Shown here in pieces: positions 44,663 to 51,299 of a DNA stretch of 64,000 nt. Every line of letters begins with the position of its first letter. Within the stretch, counting starts at the first letter, position 1. The notes beneath the pieces were generated by a model that was not told the DNA's origin, searched no databases, and saw nothing but the letters and a program-made list of their open reading frames with translations. This DNA is from Paenibacillus farraposensis (GTDB taxonomy: Bacteria; Bacillota; Bacilli; Paenibacillales; Paenibacillaceae). Position numbers and translations under genes: made by a program. The DNA is taken from positions 379,696-443,695 of the forward strand of contig NZ_JAFFQR010000064.1 of assembly GCF_020736845.1 (NCBI RefSeq), written 5' to 3'.

Positions 44663-45943
44663 CTAGCGTGCGATTTTTTCGTCACCGCTGCTCTCACTCA
44701 TATTGGATGCATCCGTGCCCGTTTTTTGCGCTTTTTGATCCTCCCAATATACTTCGCCAATCATATCTGCCAAAACATCCGAAGTGCGTCTCAGCTCTTC
44801 CTCGGTGTTATCAATGCCGCCGATTTCAATCAAAATACTATGGGGAGACAGACTTTGATTGTACTCTCCGTTATTGCCTTTACCGCCATCTTTCCCCCAT
44901 ATTCCGCGTGATACACCAGGATACGATTTTTCCAGCTTTTCATGAATACGGGCAGCGAATGCTTCATTTTTGCGCCAGTTTTTGTTGTCGTGACCGATAA
45001 TAAAATATACCTTGGCATAAGAAAGTCCATGAATAGTGGCTGTCGTTTTACTATGACGTTGCGAATCTCTGTGAATATCAATCAGATAAGTCAAGCCTTT
45101 ATTGCTGGCCAAAGCCTCCTTGACGGTTTCACGTGAATATTTATAGGAATAGTTCCAATTGTAATTTTGAACGATGGAAGCATAATCCTTGTTTACATGG
45201 AGCGTGGATATCCCTTGCTTCTCCAATCTCTTTTTCACAAACTCTCCTACCCTTGAAACATTGGCTGATTTTGATTTGGAGTTGGGATTGGAGCTGGTCT
45301 TGCTGAGCAGCGGGTTATACGCTTCTCTCGGATGGGAATGATAGATTAATATACGTTCTTCACCTTTGACTGTATCGTTCGAACGATCCTCTTTTGCAGG
45401 ATCGGTTTCCGGTGTTGTTGGCAGATCCGGCGTTGCCGAGCCATGATTCGGCGGATTCGTAGCAGCATCTGAGCCATCGGGAACATCCGTTGTTCCCTGA
45501 TCAGGCTGATAATCTGCAGGAGCCTCTACCTTGTTGTTCCCGGAGCCCTTGCGCAGCAAGACAGGCGTGCCCGCAGCCATTCCAGGTATCTCACGGGCAA
45601 TGAGACTTTTGGGATCCTGTGGATTAATGCCTGTAAGCATTTGAAAAACAAAAGGCGACCATTGCTCACCCGACAACGAAGACTGCTGCTTCTTTTGGGC
45701 CAAATGCGGCACCTCCATCCCGAGCAGGTCCACAAAAAAACCGCTGGACACCGAACCTGCAAATCCTTTCATCGAAGCAACAGGGGATGTTTGCAATCGA
45801 TTCTCTGTCAGCCCCCCCAGTCCCAATACGACAAATAAAAGCGCCGAGCCCATAACAAGCAGCAAAAGTGTATGTCCCATTGCCAAAATTTCGATGCTCT
45901 TTCTTCTCCATCTTCCGACGTTCCAGGTCTGAATTTTTTTCAT
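44663..45943 (-). CDS. spoIIP: Stage II sporulation protein P
   Basis: A 426-residue protein, ATG 45943 with GAAGGAGG. An N-terminal membrane anchor (ILAMGHTLLLLVMGSALLFVVLGLG) is followed by a Pro/Asp/Thr-rich linker. The amidase/endopeptidase domain begins with ILIYHSHPREAYNPLL; the catalytic histidine lies in HSH, with further conserved motifs YLIDIHRDSQR and HSILIEIGGIDNTEEE. SpoIIP removes septal peptidoglycan with SpoIID and SpoIIM during engulfment. It follows gpr with a 225-base gap, as in B. subtilis. Confidence 0.95.
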   Translation of the reverse strand: MKKIQTWNVGRWRRKSIEILAMGHTLLLLVMGSALLFVVLGLGGLTENRLQTSPVASMKGFAGSVSSGFFVDLLGMEVPHLAQKKQQSSLSGEQWSPFVFQMLTGINPQDPKSLIAREIPGMAAGTPVLLRKGSGNNKVEAPADYQPDQGTTDVPDGSDAATNPPNHGSATPDLPTTPETDPAKEDRSNDTVKGEERILIYHSHPREAYNPLLSKTSSNPNSKSKSANVSRVGEFVKKRLEKQGISTLHVNKDYASIVQNYNWNYSYKYSRETVKEALASNKGLTYLIDIHRDSQRHSKTTATIHGLSYAKVYFIIGHDNKNWRKNEAFAARIHEKLEKSYPGVSRGIWGKDGGKGNNGEYNQSLSPHSILIEIGGIDNTEEELRRTSDVLADMIGEVYWEDQKAQKTGTDASNMSESSGDEKIAR

Positions 45944-46168
45944 GTAGCCTTGTCCTCCTTCGTCCCGTCGAAGCCCGCTTTAACACCGGAACATATCGTT
46001 CCTATCTGCTGCGGAAATCTCTTATACTTCAAATCTATGAACGGAGAACAATTGCTAGAACACAAAAAATCTCTACCACAGGTAAATCCCATCCCTTTTT
46101 GCAAGAGACAGGCCACCTGTTAAATAGAGATACTTGTGTCATAGAAAGAAAGTTTGGCTAACCTCGTA

Positions 46169-47170
46169 TTAATGCGTATACGCGGCGACATTGCCGAGAT
46201 CAACCGCTTCATGCAGAGCAGCGTTCAGTCCGGTTGCAATGATATTCGCAATATCTTCAATAAATTCATCAATCTCTTTAGGAGTCACGATCAGGTCATG
46301 CCCTAACGGTTGAAGTACCTCTCTCACCAGACCAAGTCTCTCCGGCTCTGAAATATCGTCCAACATCCCCAGTATCGTTTTCGTCGGAGCTTTTTCTTTG
46401 GCAAAATGTGTTTTCATCAGTTCAATTACATTATTTACGATCGTTGAAGCGTAGCATACGGTTGGAACGCCGATAGCAATACACGGAACCCCCATAATAT
46501 CCTTGGTGATGCCGCGCCGCTTGTTGCCAATTCCCGATCCTGGATGGATTCCGATATCCGCGACCTGAATCGTCGTATTGACACGTTCCAATGAACGGGA
46601 GGCCAGCGCATCGATGGCAATAATGAGTTCTGGTTTTGTGCGGTCTACGATACCTTGAACGATTTCACTGGACTCGATCCCCGTAATCCCAAGAACACCC
46701 GGCGCAATGGCGCTCACATCGCGATAGCCCGGGTTGACTTGATCCGGCGTCAACTCAAAATATTGACGCGTCACCATCAAATTTTCAACAACAAGTGGAC
46801 CCAGTGAATCGGGAGTGACGTTCCAGTTCCCCAGACCGACCACAAGTACCCGCGCCGTACTGGAAACACCTATCTTTTGTATAAAATGCTCCATCTCTTT
46901 CGCAAATGCAACAGCTACTCGTTGCTGAAGTCCGGAATCGCCTTCACGTAATCCAGGTACTTCCAGCGTGATGTAATGCCCTTGTACCCGTCCAATTCGA
47001 TTGGCCCCTTCTTCATTTAGTACATCCAGACGCGTAATTTTAATTCCGTTGTCTTCCTCCACATCCTCACTTATGCCTGCCAGCGGCACAGACTGATCTG
47101 GTGCTGCCAGTTCTCTTGCCTCCAGCGCCAAATCCGTGCGTACTGCATACTTCTGCAAATCCAGATCCAT
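46169..47170 (-). CDS. gpr: Germination protease GPR
   Basis: A 333-residue protein beginning MDLDLQKYAVRTDLALEARELA, the propeptide region with the autoprocessing site of the M63 family. VVGLGNWNVTPDSLGPLV, AIDALASRSLERVNTTIQ, GIHPGSGIGNKR and GVPTVCYASTIV follow. GPR degrades small acid-soluble spore proteins at germination and is made in the forespore (SigF/SigG). AAGGAGGC precedes the ATG. The gap to rpsT on the other strand holds both promoters; I could not fix the SigG element with confidence. Confidence 0.97.
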   Translation of the reverse strand: MDLDLQKYAVRTDLALEARELAAPDQSVPLAGISEDVEEDNGIKITRLDVLNEEGANRIGRVQGHYITLEVPGLREGDSGLQQRVAVAFAKEMEHFIQKIGVSSTARVLVVGLGNWNVTPDSLGPLVVENLMVTRQYFELTPDQVNPGYRDVSAIAPGVLGITGIESSEIVQGIVDRTKPELIIAIDALASRSLERVNTTIQVADIGIHPGSGIGNKRRGITKDIMGVPCIAIGVPTVCYASTIVNNVIELMKTHFAKEKAPTKTILGMLDDISEPERLGLVREVLQPLGHDLIVTPKEIDEFIEDIANIIATGLNAALHEAVDLGNVAAYTH

Positions 47171-47281
47171 CTTTTAAGCCTCCTTATATACCATCTCTGG
47201 CTATAGTGTGCGAGACACCCAACAGGTTTATACATATCCATTTTTATCCTACAATTTGCATAGCCGCGGAATGTTTTCTTA

Positions 47282-47310
47282 TTGCATTTTGAGATGCAGC
47301 GTGCTAAAAT
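47282..47310 (+). promoter_or_regulatory. SigA promoter of rpsT
   Basis: TTGCAT (47282-47287) and TAAAAT (47305-47310) are separated by 17 bases on the plus strand. A short leader of about 50 bases leads to the rpsT ribosome binding site AGGAGGTGA. Confidence 0.7.
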
Positions 47311-47368
47311 ATTTTAAGTTGTGAAACGTTTGTGTTCATAAGTAATGCCTTTACAGGAGGTGAATGTA

Positions 47369-47641
47369 ATGCCAAACATTAAATCCGCTATCAAACGCGT
47401 TAAAACAAGCGACAAACGTCGTGCGCTGAACGCTTCCCAAAAATCCGCGCTTCGCACTGCAGTGAAAGCTGCCGATACAGCGTTGGTGGGTAACGAAGTT
47501 GAAGCTGCTGCTGAAGCTTTCAAAGTAGCTGCCAAAAAGCTGGACAAGGCTGTAACTAAAGGTCTGATCCATAAAAATGCAGCTGCTCGCAAGAAATCCC
47601 GCTTGGCGAAAAAACTTAACGCTCTCACAGCTCAAGCGTAG
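47369..47641 (+). CDS. rpsT: 30S ribosomal protein S20
   Basis: With ATG 47369-47371, placed after ACAGGAGGTGA, the product has 90 residues: [30 protein letters not shown]... An upstream in-frame ATG at 47345 would put the ribosome binding site inside the gene. The very basic helical sequence ([20 protein letters not shown]) is standard S20, a primary 16S rRNA binder in 30S assembly. It is divergent from gpr and followed by two tandem terminators. Confidence 0.97.
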   Translation: MPNIKSAIKRVKTSDKRRALNASQKSALRTAVKAADTALVGNEVEAAAEAFKVAAKKLDKAVTKGLIHKNAAARKKSRLAKKLNALTAQA

Positions 47642-47667
47642 GCAAGAGCTACTTTATACGTTAATGA

Positions 47668-47703
47668 AAAAATCCTGACCAGCCTTAGCTGTTCAGGATT
47701 TTT
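47668..47703. terminator. Bidirectional terminator between rpsT and holA
   Basis: AAAAATCCTGA (47668-47678) is exactly complementary to TCAGGATTTTT (47693-47703), with a loop that itself contains AGC/GCT. The flanking A and T runs make it effective for rpsT on the plus strand and for holA on the minus strand. Confidence 0.9.
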
Positions 47704-47708
47704 AGTTT

Positions 47709-47742
47709 GCGGCACCTTCTGTGCCGCTTTGGTTTTCCTTTT
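47709..47742 (+). terminator. Second terminator after rpsT
   Basis: GCGGCAC (47709-47715) pairs with GTGCCGC (47721-47727) around CTTCT, followed by TTTGGTTTTCCTTTTC. It stands only five bases beyond the first terminator and acts on the plus strand only, giving rpsT a tandem stop in front of the convergent holA gene. Confidence 0.75.
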
Positions 47743-47767
47743 CATACTACTTCGCACATGGGACGGA

Positions 47768-48799
47768 TTAGACCGAAGCCCCCGCACCCATTTTCATCAA
47801 AAATAACTCCAGCCCCAGCACCTTGTCCACAATGCCCGTTTTCATCTGATAGTCCAGCTCACCCAAATCGTAGAGAAGTTGACGCAGCTGCTCGGGGCGG
47901 AACCTTCTGGCCTGCTCGCCAGCAACTTTCACCCCATAAGGATGCAAACCAAGCTGACTCGCAATTTGCTGCTGGGAATAACTCTGACCTGCCAGTTCTT
48001 TGACCTGCAAAATAATCCGGAATTGCCGCGTGATTAAAGCTGCAATCTTAATCGGTTCCTCTTTTTGCTTGAGCAGCTCATAAAAAATACCAAGCGCCTG
48101 ATCCAGCCGCAAATTAGCCAGATTCTCAACCATCGCAAATACGTTTTGCTCCGTGCTGCGCGGCACGAGGGATTCGATTTCCGCAGATGAGATCGTTCCT
48201 TGTGCTCCTGCGTATAAGCACAGCTTGTCTATTTCGGCAGCCAGCGATTGCAATCCGGTGCCTGTATATTGAATGAGGGTCTCTGCAGCGCCTGCGGCAA
48301 ATTGCACCTCTCTTTCCCCTGCACGCTTATGAATCCAGGCCACAAGATCGCCTCCGCTGAGCGGGGAAAAAGCGATCACCGCAGCATCACTTTTTAGTCT
48401 TTTGACAATCTTTTTACGTTCATCCAGCTTTTCGGCCTGAACCATAAAAACGATAACACTATAGTCCGTCGGGTTGTCCATATAAGTCAACAGCGCCTCA
48501 AGGCGGTGCTCAATCTTGCCGTTGTCTTTGCCTGCTGCGAATACGCTCGTGTCCCGAACAATAATCAGCTTTTGGGGCACCAGAAAAGGCGCCGTTTCCG
48601 CCTCCTCGACAACCACCTCGATGGGTGTCTCTGTCAGATCATAGGGAATAATGGCAAAATCACGATGCTCCTCTTCTACTACTTTCTCCTTGAGCATCTC
48701 GACAAACTGCTTTATCTGGTATTTCTCACTGCCGTAGAGCAGATACACAGGTGAAATATCGCCCTTGCGAATAGCCTTAACGGCTGTTTTGATATCCAT
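47768..48799 (-). CDS. holA: DNA polymerase III subunit delta (YqeN)
   Basis: With ATG 48797-48799 after GGGAGGAAC the product has 343 residues: MDIKTAVKAIRKGDISPVYLLYGSEKYQIKQFVEML. It has the RecA-like N-terminal domain and the collar region (LANLRLDQALGIFYELLKQKEEPIKIAALITRQFRIILQVKEL) of HolA-type clamp-loader subunits, without catalytic ATPase motifs, as expected for delta. It loads the sliding clamp. The longer frame to 48856 lacks a ribosome binding site. Confidence 0.95.
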   Translation of the reverse strand: MDIKTAVKAIRKGDISPVYLLYGSEKYQIKQFVEMLKEKVVEEEHRDFAIIPYDLTETPIEVVVEEAETAPFLVPQKLIIVRDTSVFAAGKDNGKIEHRLEALLTYMDNPTDYSVIVFMVQAEKLDERKKIVKRLKSDAAVIAFSPLSGGDLVAWIHKRAGEREVQFAAGAAETLIQYTGTGLQSLAAEIDKLCLYAGAQGTISSAEIESLVPRSTEQNVFAMVENLANLRLDQALGIFYELLKQKEEPIKIAALITRQFRIILQVKELAGQSYSQQQIASQLGLHPYGVKVAGEQARRFRPEQLRQLLYDLGELDYQMKTGIVDKVLGLELFLMKMGAGASV

Positions 48800-48863
48800 A
48801 ATCTGTTCCTCCCATCCACTGATCGTACCCGACATCCGACCGTAAGGCAAGTCCATTATACAT

Positions 48864-48900
48864 AAACAAACAAAGGGACCTTGCCGATAGACAAGACCCC
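48864..48900 (-). terminator. Terminator of the sigma/anti-sigma operon
   Basis: On the minus strand GGGGTCTTG (48892-48900) pairs with CAAGGTCCC (48875-48883) through seven Watson-Crick and two G-U pairs, followed by TTTGTTTGTTT. It lies about 120 bases after the anti-sigma stop and 65 bases before holA. Confidence 0.75.
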
Positions 48901-49019
48901 TTCACCACCATCTATATCAACACGGCAGCAGAAAGCTCTAGAAACTTTCGGCCGTGGGGATAAGACGTCGGTTTATATAATATATTCGATGTTTTAAAAA
49001 GTGTGACTTCTCACGACAA

Positions 49020-50477
49020 CTATTTTCCAGTGCTACGCGGAACAGTATACGTATATTTACTTGCCGTACCATCCTGTTCTGTCTCATATATGAAAGTCTG
49101 ACTATCCTCCGACCAGCTTCCTTTGACCCAGGTCCCTTTCAAGGTACGAACTTCCAATGTTGTTCGGTCCACACCATTATCGGAAAGCTTGTATACTTTC
49201 AGCTTTTTGCCTTCAACGACCACCGCATAGCTGCCATCTGGCGAGTCGAACTGATCTGCGGAAGCAGACTGGGTGCCAAAGGTGGAAGTACTATTACTGC
49301 CTGGAGTAACTAGCGAATTAGACACAAAGCCTTCTTTGCGCATCGAGTCTTGTGGCACAGAGGATTGCTGATCGTTAGAAACGGTCTGACTGTTATTTTC
49401 CGTCACTGCAACCCGTGAACCCTTGGTAATGCTTCTGGAGGTTGTGTCTTGCGACGTTCCGTCTGAAGCTGTTGGATTCTGCGCCTTCAATTCCTGACTC
49501 GGCAAAGAAGGTGGATCATTCGCAACTGTGCTATCGTTAGTATTGCCTTGGGCAGAATCTGCGCCCACCATAGAGGCTTTTTCCATACTTGATTCCTTCG
49601 GATGATCCGTAGCGATTGGTGGCTGTTTGGATTTTTCCTGCACGGACGGTTTGTCATCGGACTTGGGAGCATCCTGCGTTAATTTCTTCACAGGCGATTT
49701 GGAGCCCGCATCTGGATCCCCCTGTTTTCGCTCCACACGGGAAGAAGGTCCAGCTTGTGCAGAGTTCGTAGAATCTTCCTTCCCGGCACGCTGATGGTCA
49801 CGTTTCACTGCATCCGGGCTGGAAGAATTATTTTCACGATCGACACTTTCCAAGCCCTGCTTGCTCGAATCAGGTATTTTAGCTACAGGTGCTTGAGATG
49901 CATCCGTTCCCTGTCCCTGCTCTAATGATGGCTTGGTCGACTCCGCTCCAATGGCTGCATCACGGCCTTCACTGCCGTTCGTCGTATCCGGAATTTGCGA
50001 CGGATTCTGCTGACTCGTCGCTTCAGGTGACTGAGATGTAAGTATGCCTTCTGCATCCTGCACTGTTTTGGGCTCGAAATTGAATACCACAATTCCCAGC
50101 ACAATCGCAGCGGCAGCGACGCCCATCGCCGCACGCCCTCCCATCCGGTTCCACCAAGGCGTAGGACGGGTACGCTGTCTGGGCCCCGGCCCCAGATCAA
50201 CAGATACAGGCTGCATTTCCTGAAGCGCACTTCCCTGCTCCTCACGTGCGCGGTCAATGGCATCAAGCTGAGGCATGATGGAATCCACCAGGCTGAACGC
50301 CGGGGAAACCGCAGGTAATTCCTCCAGCTCGCGGGAGAGTGTTTGAAGAATATGAAATTTTTCCGCACAGTCTGGACAAGTCGCAATATGGTTCATTAAT
50401 TGGGACGTCTCTTCTTCGTCCAGCTCATGATCCACATAACGCTGCATCCAATCCATCACCTCTTCCTCACACTTCAT
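49020..50477 (-). CDS. Anti-sigma factor with zinc-finger domain and long extracytoplasmic stalk
   Basis: A 485-residue membrane protein. Residues 1-60 form a cytoplasmic anti-sigma zinc finger (ZAS): His30-x3-Cys34-x2-Cys37 in NHIATCPDCAEKF. A membrane segment follows (AAMGVAAAAIVLGIVVFNF, about 115-134). Residues about 135-410 are a low-complexity Ser/Thr/Gln/Asp/Pro/Lys stalk. The last 75 residues form a compact beta-rich domain (DSPDGSYAVVVEGKKLKVYKLSDN, GSWSEDSQTFIYETEQDG) like a TolB/WD strand pair. RsiW-type proteins are about 210 residues, so this one is more than twice as long. Its start overlaps the sigma gene stop by ATGA, so it should hold that sigma factor. Confidence 0.9.
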   Translation of the reverse strand: MKCEEEVMDWMQRYVDHELDEEETSQLMNHIATCPDCAEKFHILQTLSRELEELPAVSPAFSLVDSIMPQLDAIDRAREEQGSALQEMQPVSVDLGPGPRQRTRPTPWWNRMGGRAAMGVAAAAIVLGIVVFNFEPKTVQDAEGILTSQSPEATSQQNPSQIPDTTNGSEGRDAAIGAESTKPSLEQGQGTDASQAPVAKIPDSSKQGLESVDRENNSSSPDAVKRDHQRAGKEDSTNSAQAGPSSRVERKQGDPDAGSKSPVKKLTQDAPKSDDKPSVQEKSKQPPIATDHPKESSMEKASMVGADSAQGNTNDSTVANDPPSLPSQELKAQNPTASDGTSQDTTSRSITKGSRVAVTENNSQTVSNDQQSSVPQDSMRKEGFVSNSLVTPGSNSTSTFGTQSASADQFDSPDGSYAVVVEGKKLKVYKLSDNGVDRTTLEVRTLKGTWVKGSWSEDSQTFIYETEQDGTASKYTYTVPRSTGK

Positions 50478-51022
50478 CCTGATACACCACCTTTCTGATA
50501 ATCCTGAAGTAGCCCTTGCAATTGCTGTCTTGCTCGATACAAGTATGACTTGACCGTATTAAGCGGCAAATCCAATGAATCGGCAATTTCGTTATAGGAA
50601 AAATCCTGCAGATATCTCAAGACGATCACCGTCCGATGGTGTTCTGGTAGCTGCTGTATTGCCTCACGGACATCCTGTGCCATATACGAGGTCAACACCT
50701 CAGCCTCTACATTTTGGGGATCGTTGAATATCATGTCATGCTCGTCAATAGAAACCGAGGGCTTCGTTCTTCTGAATTTGTCGATACATATATTCGTTAC
50801 AATGCGTTGAATCCAGGTTTTGAACTGTGCCTTTTCCTCATAAGAGTTAATTTTGGAATAAATCCGTATAAGAGCTTCCTGTGAAGCATCCATAGCGTCC
50901 TGCTCATTGTTCAGAATGTAATATGCCGTACGGTACACATGCTGTTCTATCTCTCTTAAAAGGGTAATGAGAGCGTCGCGATCGCCCGATTGAGCGGCTC
51001 GAATGAGTCCCTGCTCTACCAC
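50474..51022 (-). CDS. ECF RNA polymerase sigma factor (SigW/RpoE-like)
   Basis: The product has 182 residues from GTG 51020-51022, chosen because GGGAGAGGGGGA lies before it. Region 2 is MDASQEALIRIYSKINSYEEKAQFKTWIQRIVTN; region 4 is FSYNEIADSLDLPLNTVKSYLYRARQQLQGLL, with VIVLRYLQ before it. It resembles SigW but assignment to one ECF group needs comparison. The membrane anti-sigma factor is encoded next. An ECF-type promoter lies upstream, consistent with autoregulation. The nfeD-floA operon in the same window has a matching promoter type. Confidence 0.94.
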   Translation of the reverse strand: MVEQGLIRAAQSGDRDALITLLREIEQHVYRTAYYILNNEQDAMDASQEALIRIYSKINSYEEKAQFKTWIQRIVTNICIDKFRRTKPSVSIDEHDMIFNDPQNVEAEVLTSYMAQDVREAIQQLPEHHRTVIVLRYLQDFSYNEIADSLDLPLNTVKSYLYRARQQLQGLLQDYQKGGVSG

Positions 51023-51052
51023 AAAGGATCCCCCTCTCCCTGCAATATTACA

Positions 51053-51079
51053 GACGCATCCTTTTTGCAAATTGTTGCA
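51053..51079 (-). promoter_or_regulatory. Candidate autoregulatory ECF promoter of the sigma gene
   Basis: On the minus strand TGCAAC (51074-51079) and CGTC (51053-51056) are spaced by 17 bases, the layout of ECF promoters (AAC at -35, CGTC/CGTA at -10). The predicted start lies just before the GGGAGAGGGGGA ribosome binding site, leaving a leader of about 20-25 bases. The fit of promoter, leader and GTG start supports the choice. Confidence 0.65.
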
Positions 51080-51172
51080 GGATAAGCGTCTGACGTAAAT
51101 TTTATTTTTTTTGTGTAAAAAAATATACCAAAAAGCCCAAAATCGCCATCGAATCCTTCCTTAGAATAACAG

Positions 51173-51199
51173 AAAAAAGGAAGGTAGTCACCTTTCCTT
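51173..51199 (-). terminator. Terminator of comEC
   Basis: On the minus strand AAGGAAAGGT pairs with ACCTTCCTT with one bulge (arms 51190-51199 and 51177-51185), followed by TTTTTT. It lies about 100 bases after the comEC stop and just upstream of the ECF sigma promoter. Confidence 0.75.
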
Positions 51200-51299
51200 G
51201 GCCCACGCGACATCGAAATGCTGGAAACTGTCAAACTGCATGAGCAAGCTGTTCCTGTGTTTGGATTGTTTTTAAAAACTAGAAAATCCGGTATGGTTT

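Noticed and set aside
45944..46168. Search for a SigE/SigF promoter of spoIIP
   Set aside because: Only partial -35-like TTCATAG and -10-like ATATGTTC were seen, without a convincing pair.
47171..47281. Search for a SigG promoter of gpr
   Set aside because: Sequences such as TATGCAAAT and GATATGTA are present, but spacing and match are too weak to assign.
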